This document shows positions 11,901 through 50,932 of a stretch of 64,000 nt of DNA, piece after piece; the stretch's first letter is position 1; each line of letters starts with the position of its first letter. The position numbers and the translations under genes were made by a program. This DNA comes from Girardinichthys multiradiatus. Its lineage: Eukaryota; Chordata; Actinopteri; Cyprinodontiformes; Goodeidae. The notes below the pieces were generated by a model, which saw only the letters and a program-made list of their open reading frames with translations, made no database searches and was not told the origin of the DNA. Location of the stretch: positions 8,180,125-8,244,124 of the forward strand of contig NC_061801.1 of NCBI RefSeq assembly GCF_021462225.1, written 5' to 3'.

Positions 11901-12560
11901 TGCATAAAAAATAGCTTCCTTTCAGAAGCCTGATATTTTTGTTTAAAATATCTTTTTTTATTACTAAAATTACAAGAAATAAGTTTTTTGGAAATGTGTG
12001 TAATACATCTATATCAGTTTCACTACCTTAAATGAGTGACAAAAAATCTATTGAACGTTTTCCACGATATAATTTTTGAGATGTACTTGTCCAAACAATA
12101 TTTCTTGTAGCAATGATGCAAGTGTAAAGTGTGCAAGCAACAATCATGTCTCTGAAGTTTTCAATATGTCCAAAGAAATCTGTAGCAGCATAGCTTAGCT
12201 GGAGACCAAACTACATATGCTCCAGCACTGGATGCATAAAAAGGCAGAAACGTAGCGGTATATTTTTATCTGCCAATGGAATGCAAGGCCATCTGCCTGT
12301 GCAACAATTAACCATTCACACATCAACACCTAAGCCAACACCATTATCTCCAACTGTTAAAATTCGCATTTAAAACACCTCACTACTCTAGTTTTTGAAA
12401 CAATAGTATCTGAAACGCCACTTTTACTCAGATTTTCCAAAATGAAGGTCTAAACTGCACTTTTGAAATGGCAATAAATCTACATTTTACAGTTTTACTG
12501 TAAATTTATTAAAACTACAAGCAAATTTGGGCAGTAAGTAACACAAGAAGCCGAGACTGT
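11901..12560. other. Intergenic, nothing recognised
   Basis: AT-rich DNA between the Tc1 relic and the probable 3' end of ptpn11. No coding signal. Confidence 0.4.
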
Positions 12561-15500
12561 GCGATAACAAGCCATGAGCTAGCCATTTATTATGGAGGAA
12601 GTTAACTGAACTGAAAGTCATACAATACACCTCTTAAGTTCTGTGAGAGGTTCCTCCCTGTGTCACAGAAAGAGAAGCTGCAGGAATATACATATAGTAT
12701 ATTTTTATTGGCAAGTAGATATGTTTTAGTAAGTACATTCTCTTCTACTTGGTGTTCATTTACAATATACATGTTAAAAAATATAGTTTGTTTGCTTCAG
12801 GATTCTTTTGTTCAGGATGTTCATGATGAAGGAATTCACATTTAGTTGTTACAGGTTCTTAGATGGCGCTGGAGCTAGAAGAGCACAGTTGTTTGCTTCG
12901 ACAGCCATTTCATACACATATGCATAGAAGGCACCTCTATGCGTTAAAATTGCTTCCGTGATTCATGGAGAAAAGCAATTATCTGGGAAGTAAATGAGGA
13001 AAGCATCTGAGAACACAAGCACACACCACGCAAGACAAAAAAAAAAAAAAACAAGCGCTCTAGACAAGACAAGAACAGAGTCATCCTCTCAACAATAAAA
13101 CTGCTTACAGTACACCACATCACAGAGCATCTCTATCAGAGGATGGAGTTTAATCAGGAGAATATTCAAAGAACACTTTGAAGCAAAAGAGGCCTTTGCA
13201 GTGAGGACTTCATGGTTCCTAGTTAAAGAAAAGTTGTTCAGCCCTGGTTCAGTGGTTGTAAAAAGTGTCTCAAAGGCAAAGAGTAGAGCAACTGCCCCCC
13301 CTCCCCCCTCACAGGGGAGTTCGAGTCAGCAATGTTACATTAAGTACAACCACCACAATGCAGTTTCTCAAAGCGGAAAGATGGAAAGCAAGTGCAGCAA
13401 CGCTAAGTCACATGTCTGAGAGAGGGAGTTAGTGACTGCACAGCATATTGCAGCTGATTGTAAAGAGTTTGACATTTTGAAAAAAAAAGAAAAAACTCCA
13501 AATGCATGACGCTTTAAAAAAAATAGAAATAACAAAAACATTTTTATATATCTACATACAAAGATGCGGATTAGCCTTATTAACCGTTAACTTGTCATGT
13601 GAAACTAGCCCAAAAATAAATCCTGCACTTAACTTCCTCATGAAACCACTTCTTGTTTTTAGCCTTGTTTGCACCACAGCGCTACATATCTCATTCAGTC
13701 AGTTTGTAACTGTTGGCTGAATGTTAGTACAAATACCGGATGAAGTACAATATATATTAATAATATACAAGTTGAAACTGTTGGTGCAGAAAGTGATGCA
13801 AAGCTTACAAATGTGTCTTGTAGATTCAATTTAGTTCAATATTACTCCAAATGTGCTCATACTGATTTTGGGGTCACAAGCTAATCAGCTGCTGCTGGGG
13901 TGGCATTTTAAAGGGTGTGGTATCACAGTTTCCACCAGGGCTGGTGCAAACTGTAGAAGACATAAGGGAGAACAATGGGATTTCTGCAACTGCTGACCCT
14001 CTAAACAGCCTCACTACCAATAAAGAGCGGAGGATGTATTGCATCCTGTTGGTTGGAACTCCATGCTATCAGCTTTGCTCATGTTGAGACACGTTATTGT
14101 CTCACCTGCTCGTTGTAGGACGTCCCTCTATGTTGGGGGGTCGGGGTGCAGATTTTATTATGGTTTTCCAACTGTCAGGATACACATTTAAATAAGTAGT
14201 AGAGTGGGCTCAGGATACTGTCCTGTGAAACACCAGGGTTGTGGAAAAGTGCCATGTTTCTTATGATTCATGTGTGTCAATATATGTTGGTGGGAAAATC
14301 CAGGATCATATAGTGACACGAAATTCTCGATTCAGCAGTTTAGGAATACATTTTGAGGAGATGACAAAATAAAAAATATGCAAATTACTAAATGATGCAA
14401 GCCTTAATAAAGTAAATTAGTTCTTTTTAACAAAATGTCAAACATTTCTTTAAACACTAGTAGCTAAAATGACTCCCATATAAAGTTGTATCGTGGTGCT
14501 ACACATATGTGTGCATAAACCATCTACTTCATCAGACTACAACCATAAAGGACTAATATATGTTTTAGAAACTGAGAGATGTGTGATTGTATTGTTAAAC
14601 AGTGACTCTCAAACCTAAGTACATGTGGTGATCATAAAAAGGCAATGGTACACAACAGGCATTTGTCTTAGAAAAGAAAAAGAAATGGACTTAAAAAAAA
14701 AAGTAATATAAAAAAAAAATGGCAGCCGTGAACCTGTGACAATTTCTGCAGGTGAGATACACAACAGATTCCCCTGAAATCTTAGTATGTCAACATACTA
14801 AGTGACAGAAATACAGGCCGCCGTGGTGACTCCTCCCTAAACCCCAGATTAGATCATTTACAAAAGCTAATTCAAGACTGAAACTGCGCTGCTGCTAAAG
14901 AAAATTGCAGCGTTAAGGATATTCGGCTTCAGCTAAGGAATGGTTAATAAACAGACTGAATTCCACTGAAAGCATATTAAGCCTATGTAAACTAGAAGAC
15001 AGAAAAAACTACTTACACTCAAAAAAGGTTCGATTTGAGTGCATTTCAGGTGGTTCAACACCCCAAAAAACAAAACCCTCATTTTAGAAGTCACAGGGTT
15101 ATAGATCTAAATTAATATGGTATAATTTTTTAATTACAAACATTAATGAATGGTAATTTTGCCCTATAATCTAGAAACCATCATCTCTTCCTGTATTAAA
15201 GGCCAACCGGTTAAAGAAATTGTTAACTGTTCACATAATGTAGAAGAAAATAACCAAATTACTTGTGGATTTGGCACAGGCCTTTTCCAAGGAACTCCTG
15301 ACATTTTTCTAAAACACTCTACCTTACTTTGGTTAATAAAGAAAAAAAAACATAAAAATACAGAAGATGAGCAAAGGTTAGCTGGGTAGTTTTCCCTCTG
15401 AGAAGAGTGCGCTCCGTCAGCAGCCCTTGTTGGGTGGTATCCCCAAGGCTGAACTTGAGCTGTAGTTTAGCAGGTGACGTGTTTGGCTTCTCAAAGGCTC

Positions 15501-15728
15501 CTCTGATGATCACAGTGGTTAAGAATTCAACTTGAGGGAAAATGGTCGAGTAGAAAGCGCAACGAGATTATGAGCCCGCTGTCTGGTCTTCCTCTGGTTT
15601 TAGTCTGGTTTCTGTTGTGTGTGTCCCCTGTCCTCCCCCCACCCAAACCCCACCCTACCCATGGTTCCACATGGTCAAGTCTCAGGCGTCATGGTGTAGC
15701 TGGCGAAAAACTGTCAGGTATCAGGATC
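12560..15728 (-). other. ptpn11: Probable ptpn11 terminal 3' UTR exon
   Basis: A strong minus-strand acceptor (pyrimidine tract then TTCCAG, AG at 15730-15729) matches the donor that follows the ptpn11 stop codon at 17975. The last, non-coding exon therefore starts at 15728. No reading frame or acceptable further intron is evident on the minus strand down to about 12.56 kb. Minus-strand AATAAA signals occur near 12588 and 12700. A 3-kb 3' UTR agrees with the long 3' UTR of mammalian PTPN11. The exact end is inferred, not seen. Confidence 0.45.
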
Positions 15729-16564
15729 CTGGAAGGAATACAAAAAAAATAAAAATGTAAAAACCGGTGGGAATACAAGACAGACATGTTTCTGATTTCA
15801 GCCAAGTTAATTATTTCTTGTTATTGAACCAATTTTAAATGTCTTTCTTTAGAAAGATTTCAAAACATTCTGGCAGTTTCTGAGGTAAGAGGCACAGGAT
15901 GTAGTTAAAAAACTGCAACATGGTGTCGTTTTATTGTCTTTAAAATTTCTAAATAGCATCATTTTTGCATGTACCAACTAAATGTTTCACTTCAGCCTCT
16001 TCACACACAAGAATTTGGAAAAACTATTTCTACTAAAGTTACATTTTTAGGGGTTACATTTTAGCAGTCTTACCCTTGAGATTTTGCCGCATTACGTCAA
16101 GGGTACAAGCACAAACCTTAACGTATGTTAAGGGTTTTTCTTTTTGGTAACAATCACAAGGTATTGCGCAACTGTTAGGTGGAAGGAAAGGGATACATTG
16201 TTTTCAAAATGATTTTACAAATAAAAACTATGAACAGTGAGCATGCATTTACATTCAGACCTACTATGTTACTGTATAAAGTCCAATGTAATCAATAGCT
16301 TTCAGAAGTCACCTAATTGTCAAATATAGTCCATCTGGGTGTAAGTTATTATCAGTATAAACGCAGCTGTTCTGTGAAGGCTTTGTTAGAGAACATTAGA
16401 GAACAAATAGTGTCATGAAGACCAAGGAACACAGCTTGGAGTATTAAGGTGTCATGTTTAAGTACAAGTAAGAGGTCTGGTCAGACAAGATAAAATTCAA
16501 CTCTGTGGCAAGCAAAATACTACAACAAAAAACTAACTCTGTATATCCAATGAACACACCATTA

Positions 16565-16745
16565 CCACCTCGAAGCATGGTGGTGGCAGCATCATGGTGT
16601 GGAGCTAAATACAGACTAGTCCTGGAAGAAAAGACTTTGGCAGCCCCTAGCAGGTTGAGACCCTACATTCAGCCAAAGAATCTATTGAAATTGTTCACAC
16701 ATGCCCACCCTCTGATTTGAAAAAACTCGAGCTGTTTTGCAAAAG
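16565..16745 (+). pseudogene. Tc1 transposase fragment in the 3' UTR intron
   Basis: The bases GAAGCATGGTGGTGGCAGCA, followed by YRLVLEEKTLAAPSRLR-type residues, are the well-known Tc1 segment around KHGGGSIMVWG. The same wording occurs in the relic at 20950-22511. It lies in the ptpn11 intron between 17975 and 15729. Confidence 0.65.
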
Positions 16746-17975
16746 CTGGCGAAGACATGCCCTAAAAGACCCGAAGCTGTTACTGCGCTGAAACGGGCCT
16801 TTGTGGATTAGCAAAATGTCCATGCTGAAGAAGTCCAGAACCGCTGTCCAGTCCAGAGCGTTTAAGAAGGGTATGCAGCCCTTTTAAGAACAGCCAGGAA
16901 TGCATGCAAGGAGAGAGAGAGATCTCCATTATTAACTTGTCTGTCTCAAGAAGCAAGTAGCCACTTTGACCCATAAAGGAGGCATCCCTGCTCCTGTTTA
17001 TCATTATTTGGAGGCTGAAGAAATTAAGGTTTACTCTTATAAAAACCATCAAGCAAGATTGAACAATTTGTAGTCAGAGTAATGGTGAGCAGTAAGCGTG
17101 AAAAGGAAAGTTAAAGTTAAAAGAAAATAAATTTCTTAAATTTTAAGACTTCGTTTTCTCATTGAGGTGCTGTCAAATATAATGTTTTAACTCTTACCTG
17201 TCAAACCAATTAAACACGTGACAAGTTAATTCAGAAGATCAGCACATTGCATCTTGTTCATTTCTATAGCTACACGCAGGAAAGTGGTGATGAATAAATA
17301 TGGAAAACATTGTAGGAAGGACAAAAATGTAGCAAGTATAGCTAATTTAACCAATAGGATGGAGAAATGTAGTGTTTGTTTCTCCCTGTGTTCTCTTCCA
17401 TATTTCTGTGGTGAGTTACAGTGGGACAGAGAGAAAACAGACAGGCCTGGGAGTTATTTTAGGGTGCAGTATTATAATTATTGGAATTAAACACAGCATA
17501 AGTGTACCTTTAATTATGCAATTGTTATTACTTTCTTCTTATGAACTTCAAATGAATACTGTGATCTACGCAGCTATCAGAACCACCCTGTTGATGGCTG
17601 TGAGTATGCATCTAGAGAGCCGGCCTATCCAGGAAGAAGTCCAGAACTAAATTTTTAGTCCAGAACAATTTTCATCTACTCACAATAATCAACTACGTTG
17701 GGCTGGTCCCAGTAAAACTAACTAAAGCCTGTGGTTTTAATATGACCAGCTGTGATAAGGGTCCAGGGATAGGAACACCTCTGTAAATGTAATTAATATG
17801 TTGGATACAAGTAAAAACTCAAACATTACAGCTATAATAATAATGAAGTGGGGACTTTGGTTTTGGTCCTGGTTCACTGTGCTTTAAAAATGCATGTGAT
17901 TCAGATCACATTGCACATAACCGTTGTGGCTGACATTGTTCAAATATAACGCAGTGTACCATTTATGGTACTTAC

Positions 17976-18013
17976 CTGGAACTGATAAAGAGTCCTGGAA
18001 TTAAAGGCGAATC
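17976..18013 (-). other. ptpn11: ptpn11 3' UTR part of exon 15, with donor
   Basis: Thirty-eight bases of 3' UTR follow the stop before a consensus donor (CAG then GTAAGTACC, GT at 17975-17974). The exon junction falls closer than 50 bases to the stop, so it should not trigger nonsense-mediated decay. Confidence 0.75.
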
Positions 18014-38268
<20,255 letters not shown>

Positions 38269-38640
38269 TTTTTTTTTTTTTCCGTTCCTCACTTCCTCGC
38301 TGGCACTAAGGGGTAGCGTCAACAAGCTGGCGAACGTTTGCGACCGTCTCCGCCTCAGCTAGTCAATAAAGTGCTTCATCGGTCAACACCCGATCAGAAC
38401 GGGCACTGAAAACTACTTAGACATCCACGGAAAAATAACAGCAGCGTCCGCTGCAAAAAGTCTGTAGGCCTCGGCCCTGAAGACTTCACAGCCAGTCGAC
38501 TGTTAAACGTCACCAAAAATGCGACACCACCGAGGCGGCATGGATTTTATTACCGGGAGCGCCCGTCTGCGGAGCACCTTGATTCAAAGTTGGTTTCCAT
38601 GCAGTCTCCACCCGAGCCCCTAAACCGGCAAACGGCGTGA
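38269..38640 (-). promoter_or_regulatory. ptpn11: ptpn11 5' UTR and promoter-proximal region
   Basis: The DNA just upstream of the ptpn11 ATG is unusually GC- and CpG-rich for this window (for example GGCGGCATGG and GCCCGTCTGCGGAGC). That is expected for a broadly expressed CpG-type promoter. No TATA box is obvious. The transcription start is not identified. Confidence 0.5.
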
Positions 38641-38904
38641 GAAATATTAAAAGTCTCAATATGATGCCCACTAAAACCGTGTTTATTATTTAGCAGCTAG
38701 AGATTCTTCATAAGAAAAAAAAAGAGAGATCTCTGGAGTGTGTCAGATCCCAGCCAGCAATAATTGCCTACAGGCATTTTAAAGAAGCTAGATCCTGATT
38801 TGTTCTTTACTCAATTCTCTGCTTGTTTTTTATTTGTTTATTTTGAGGGGGGTTTATTAAGTATTTATACTCAATTAAAATTAAAAAATTTAAAAATTCC
38901 ATCC

Positions 38905-39036
38905 AATCTCCATGGGAGAGTTCTAAGCCAAAAAATGCTGTGGACCAAAAAGAACACAAAGGTCCATCTCATATTTGCCAAAAAACAGCCTGATGATCCA
39001 TAAGATTTTTGGCAAAATTCTGATTTGGGTCGATGA
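38905..39036 (+). pseudogene. Tc1 transposase fragment between the two host genes
   Basis: The frame through 38938-39000 reads WTKKNTKVHLIFAKKQPDDP, then a stop, then DFWQNSDLGR. This is a decayed Tc1 segment (usual form LTKKNTKARLTFAKKHLDDP). The same family in the opposite direction is at 44870-45860. It lies about 570 bp upstream of the tmed2 ATG. Confidence 0.7.
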
Positions 39037-39399
39037 CATCACATGGGGTATAAGAGTTGAGCTGAACAGCTGGTATTATCTAGCTTATGAAGTCAGAATT
39101 TGAAAGCCATTCTAATTATTTATTTAATTTTATTTTTTTACTTGAAGGGTCCAATTGAATAACAGAAATGAGGAAGCTTATGACAAAGGTGGTTTCCCCA
39201 ATTTGAGAGACAAATAATATCCATCAATAACATTTTATGTTGAGAAAAGGGCAAATTCTGTGCATTTATTTTTCTTTTTATTCATGGGCTAATTAGTCCA
39301 AAGTGAATCTAATCAAAAACTTTCATTAGATGTTTTATCTTGTAATTTGAAAATTAATCTTCATTTCCACCTCAAGTCTCCAGGTCAAAGATCGTGTCG

Positions 39400-39606
39400 T
39401 CCTCAGGTGCTGTCGTAAAGTTTGGCTCTATCGGGTTTCCGTTCAATAAACCGTACGTGGCAGTCAGAGAACGGAACACGGCCGTAGAGAGTGTTGCGCC
39501 TTCGCTGTTCCAACTGTCCACTCCCAGAAAAGCTGCATTTTTACAGGCTATTCTGTAAAAAGGACATTGTTAATTTGTTTTGCGTCCTCAGCACACCTTT
39601 TAAATT
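39400..39606 (+). promoter_or_regulatory. tmed2: tmed2 5' UTR and promoter-proximal region
   Basis: Moderately CpG-rich DNA precedes the tmed2 start. It holds TACGTGGCA at 39454-39462, which contains the ACGTG core used by XBP1/ATF6-type factors that control secretory-pathway genes. A single short match is weak evidence. The transcription start is not known. Confidence 0.35.
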
Positions 39607-46386
<6,780 letters not shown>

Positions 46387-47625
46387 TTTCCTAAATCCAT
46401 CCTTGTGTGTCCTCCACTGTTTTCTCCAACACCAAGACAGTTATTTACACTCTGAAAGACAAGACTGGCAGTTTTGAGAAAAGCCAACACATGATTTGAT
46501 GTCACGTTTTTCTGTTAGTTCTTTTTTTTTTTTTTTTTCTGTTACCTGCTTGATTCTCTTCTAAATTGTATGTTTGGAAATGAATGGCCAAAAAGGTTTG
46601 CCATAGATTTCAAATGTTTTAGTTTTTCCTTCTCTTCTAGGTTTAACAGGTTTTTGTCAAAGTTTGATAATTATAGTTTAGCACCAGTTACTTGCTAGTA
46701 CACCTTTGTGCTAGTGACTGAGGCTTCTGCAACAGCTAGACAAGAATGCATAGAAATGGACGGGCATGTATGGAGTCACCACAGGAGAATCATATTTAAA
46801 TGGGCTAAAAATGAAATTGGAAACCAGTATCTGAGGGGCAGAGAGCTGTTTCTAGTGTCAAAGTTCACTGCCCTCAAGCAACTAATTGCACTCCTCGTGT
46901 GTAAGTCTGAAGAATTCACATTGCAGCTGGTCTTTTATGAAAAATGAGACAACCTCTACCACTGTCAGTGGATTGAAACCGAAACAGGCCAAGGGAGGCT
47001 TCAGTGGACATTGTTTTCTTGGAGGTTTGTCCTTGCTCCCTGTGTACTTAAGAAAAACCTGACCAGGCCACTTGTTTGAGTATATAGTTAATTTTTACAC
47101 AATTGAAAACTTGACTGCATGATGATGATGAGTTGAAGGGGGGTAAGATTTTAACTAAACTATTTGAGTTACAGCTCCAAGACAAAAAGTGAATGAATAC
47201 TGAAATCCACATTACATGTTGATTGGGGGTGGGGCAGGGGTGAGGGTTTGTACATTTAATTTTGGTGTTTTTAGTTGCTTCTACAGTTCTTGTCAGGGTT
47301 TAGGTTTTACTAGGATACTAGTTCAAACAATTTTCTATATTTTATTTCTGGAGCATTTTGAGTAGCATGCAGCTGTCAGGAGGATGCCACTGTGTAAAGC
47401 CTACATATGTGGCAGTCACTGTGAGTGTTGCATGTAACCAAATATGCTTCAGTTTTGTATTTAAATTCTTTGGCAATCTCAGGCCGGTAGCCTGCTCTGG
47501 ACACAGCGTCTTTTTTTGCAATTGCAACAAAATCTGCTTCATGGGTCTGTACAAATGTAGGATGGCTCTCTGTGGAAAAAAAATGCCCCAGGTTTCATAA
47601 TAAAGCCAATATTCTGTATGATTGT
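46387..47625 (+). other. tmed2: tmed2 3' UTR with poly(A) signal
   Basis: Non-coding sequence follows the stop up to AATAAA at 47599-47604. A GT/T-rich stretch (TGATTGTTGTCTTTTT) comes right after it, a typical cleavage context. The resulting UTR of about 1.2 kb is an inference. No frame in it is protein-like. Confidence 0.6.
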
Positions 47626-47859
47626 TGTCTTTTTAAACATCTGCTAGCAGCTTATCGTTTCCAGGAAGAACACATATTGCTAGACTGTCAAAATACATGA
47701 TACTGAATACTGTTTCAATAATTCAGTTCAAAACTCTAGATTTATTTCAATTGGTTCTGTTCATTTTGAGAATTATGGATTCCAGCTAAATAAAAACAAA
47801 AAACACAGGTTATTACATAAGTCCAATAAAAAAGGATATTTAATATGGAAATGTTATAG

Positions 47860-48170
47860 TATGGCCTACAAAATAATCGACACATCCAAAAGGAGGGTAG
47901 ACCACAGAGGGTCATAGTTGAAGAAGTTGGCTGTTTCCAGTGATGTATCCAAGTGTATTAAGGGGAAACTGATAGGAAAGAATAACTGGTTTAAAAAAAA
48001 ACATGCATAAGCATCAGGGATAATTGCAGCCTTGAAGGATTGTGAAGCATGACCCATTAGAGAGAGTCATAAGGTGTGGACTGTGGCAGGAGTCTGTGAT
48101 TCAAGAGCCACCATACACAGATGTGTCTCCTACAACTGTCACATTCCTTGTGTTAAGCCACTTCTGATAC
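47860..48170 (+). mobile_element. Tc1 relic, 5' half
   Basis: Broken transposase words (VWTVAGVCDSRATIHR, then NCHIPCVKPLL at about 48080-48165) match the relic at 11433-11900. No catalytic half is present. Confidence 0.55.
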
Positions 48171-48174
48171 ATAC

Positions 48175-48610
48175 AATACCAACTTTATTTATAGGGCACT
48201 TTAAACAACCACAGGACCAAAGTGCTGTACACAATAAATGAAACAGTCACACAATACAATAATAAACCAATAAAATCAATAGGACCTAAAAGTAAATAAA
48301 ACAGCTATGTATTAAAATAAAATAATCATACTATCAGTCAAATATCTAGTGCCATTTTATCTAAATGGCACTAGATAAAAAATAAAATGTATTACTTAAA
48401 AAAAACCTTTAACAATCAACATGGTGTCAAAGGCCAAGGTGAAAAGAGAAGTTCTAAGGTATTTAAAAGCAGACAAGGAAGAGACCTGTCTGATCTCCGA
48501 GGGAAGGTCATTCCATAATTTAGAAGCGGCTACAGCAGAAACATTGTCCTCTGAGCTTATGCTTCATCTATGGCACACTCAGGAGCAGCTAAGAGAAAAA
48601 TGGAAATAGT
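48175..48610 (+). repeat. Dispersed non-coding fish repeat
   Basis: The opening TTTATTTATAGGGCACTTTA and the later GCAGACAAGGAAGAGACCTG then GGTCATTCCATAATTTAGAA are wordings of a common fish interspersed repeat. There is no coding capacity. The ORF that starts at 48421 is part of the repeat. Confidence 0.5.
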
Positions 48611-49073
48611 CCATCCCAGCTGGTTTCTTGCCCTCTAATCTCTGTGGTTGCTAGTATAAACAATCCCACCTGTGAGGTAGAAAACGTCAGTCTCTCCTTT
48701 CTCCAAGGGTCACAAACCGGTGGCATACTGGTACAACGTCCTTTGAGTTGTCTTTGGGTATCCCTTCAAACAGGACCAGACACAGCTTGATCTCTTTCAG
48801 CACAGGTGTTCATGACTGCAGGCAATGTTTGGACTGATGCAGCAATCAGCAAAAGGTCAGGATTTTTTGTCAAAATCTGCCCACTTTGGTATGCAAAACA
48901 CAAAAAGTATTTCCCTTCAAAATGGGAGGACATAAATAACCAACTAACAAACACAAATGGCATTTTCTCCAAGCGATCACGTGAGACAAACTGATCAGGA
49001 AGTCCCACAGACAAGGTTCTTGTTGAAATCAGGAGCTCTGACAGCACTGATGTGTGTAAGCTTGTTGACTAGT
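48611..49073. other. Spacer, nothing recognised
   Basis: No supported feature. Overlapping small open frames on both strands at 48766-49047 lack motifs. Confidence 0.35.
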
Positions 49074-49430
49074 AAATGCCTCTTTCTTTCCCTATCAGAT
49101 TCATTTTATAGTAATTTGAACAAATTATTTAACCAATTTATTTGGAGTAACAGAAAAGCAAGACTCCGCCTAAAGTTACTTTATTTACCCTATGAAAGAG
49201 GTGGACTTAAGTTCCCAAGATGGTACTATATGGCTGCCCAATTAACATTAACTACCTACTATGTTTGTCCAACACCCCCAGCGTGGGTAGACATTGAACA
49301 GGAATCTGTTCCAGACATTCCCTTAAACGCCTTTCTATATTCCTCAGATGAAGAGAAGACTCAAAAAAGAACAAAGAACCCTTTTCTAAAAAACGCAATT
49401 ACAACTTGGCATGAAGCACACAATATATAG
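49074..49430 (+). pseudogene. L1/Tx1-like LINE ORF2, C-terminal fragment
   Basis: The frame reads NKLFNQFIWSNRKARLRLKL, then LPYERGGLKFPRWYYMAAQL and TPPAWVDIEQESV. This is the signature region downstream of the reverse transcriptase in L1-type elements (FIWsnrkpRi..LyLPyerGGL). The upstream RT is absent, and the sequence turns into another repeat after the stop at 49428. Confidence 0.75.
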
Positions 49431-49479
49431 GAGATACTCCAAAATGATTACAATTTACACCTATTTGGGGTAAATTCAA

Positions 49480-50865
49480 TTCAATTCAGTTTTATTTATA
49501 TAGCGCCAATTCACAACACATGTGGTCTACAGGCACTTCACAAAGGGTTTGGAATGGAATAGGGTTGTTGGGGAGGTTAGATTAAACTACTGAGTGTTAG
49601 AGTTTGGCCATTTTAGAACGGGCTATGTTTCGGGGTACTAAGTAAAATAATACACTGATAAAGTGTGTTAATGTAGATTCCACTGGTGGCCATTGTTATA
49701 CTAAAAATCACAAGGATTGAGGGTACCTCTCTCTGTCAGACTGATTATAACCACTGGAAATAAGAAGGTGTCACACAGGTAGCAGAAATGGAGGGTGTGT
49801 TTGCACCTCAACCATAACTGAGCCGGTTTAGGCTAAACCTGACACCCCTTACTCCATCCAACAGGGAGGGATGAAAGCAGAGGTAAAAGTATTTGGAGAG
49901 TGTTGTTTCCTGTTGCAGTTTGTGAAAGGTGGGTAACTTTAAAATGGGCTAAGTCAATTCAATGGAGTCATATAGATTTCAAGTCAGGTACATATATTCC
50001 AATTAATAACTAACCATTGAACAGTTCAGTCAGATTCAGTTATTTATTCAAATTGGATCAAAAGTTTTTCTATCTAAGGAAACCCAGCAGATTGCATCCA
50101 GTCAAAGATTTGTAGCAGTCACTCCTGGATGAGCGTGTAGCGACAGTGGGCAGTCATTGGTGTTGACTTTGCAGAGATCCCTCATACTGAGCATGCATGT
50201 AGCGACAGTGGACAGGAAAAACTCCTTTTAACAGGAAAAAACCTCCAGCAGGACCAGGCTCAGTGTGAGCGGCCATCTGCCACGACCGACTGGGGGTTTG
50301 AGAGAACAGAGCCGAGAAGGAAAAAGAACACAGAAGCAGAACAAAGAAGCACTGATCCAGGAGTACTTTCTATGTGAAGGAAAAGCAAATGTTAATGGAT
50401 GTAGCTCCTTTAGTCGATTCATCTAGGAAGAAAGAACAGATAAACTCTGAGCCAGATTTCAAGGTTAGAGTATGAAAGAGAGCACATATAGTTAGTCACA
50501 GTAAAAGCTCAGTCAGTAGAAAAGAGACAGGGTTAAACACTGAGAGACAGGGTCAAGTGTGTCATCGGAAGAAGGTGAGCATTAAGTTGTTGCCAGCAGA
50601 AGCTTGGACGATGCCTCCTCTATGAAGGTGTCACAGGTAGACACAGAGTAAGGCTAGGAAGAGAAAAGAGAGAGAACATAAAGTTAAAAGCTGAAATAAC
50701 AGCAAATAATGCAAAATTGGACAGTAGTATGAGAATGTAGTGAAGAGAGTGAAAGTGGTCAATATGTCCTCTGGCAGCCTAAGCCTATAGCAGCATAACT
50801 ACAGACATAACTCAGGATAACCTAAGCCACTCTAACTATAAGCTTTATCAAAAAGGAAAGTTTGT
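49480..50865. repeat. Long dispersed non-coding fish repeat
   Basis: Opens with TTCAATTCAATTCAGTTTTA then ATATAGCGCCAATTCACAAC. It contains GTAGCGACAGTGGACAGGAA, AAACCTCCAGCAGGACCAGG and GCGGCCATCTGCCACGACCG, and ends TATAAGCTTTATCAAAAAGG. All are familiar fish-repeat phrases. A roughly 15-bp phrase (TGTAGCGACAGTGG) occurs twice, near 50137 and 50198. No coding potential. The class is not determined. Confidence 0.55.
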
Positions 50866-50900
50866 GCTCTTGTCGTTACTGAAGCGGTGCTTTTCATTTT

Positions 50901-50901
50901 G

Positions 50902-50929
<28 letters not shown>
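50901..50929. repeat. (TA)n run, left side of Tc1 insertion
   Basis: TA dinucleotides directly outside the Tc1 left end. The matching run on the other side is 52562-52585. Confidence 0.9.

Positions 50930-50932
<3 letters not shown>

Noticed and set aside
13201..13720. Small plus-strand ORFs as genes
   Set aside because: They lie antisense in the probable ptpn11 3' UTR, are low in complexity and have no family motif.
47342..47600. Paired ORFs on both strands near the tmed2 end
   Set aside because: They lie in the tmed2 3' UTR just before its poly(A) signal. The peptides have no recognisable features.
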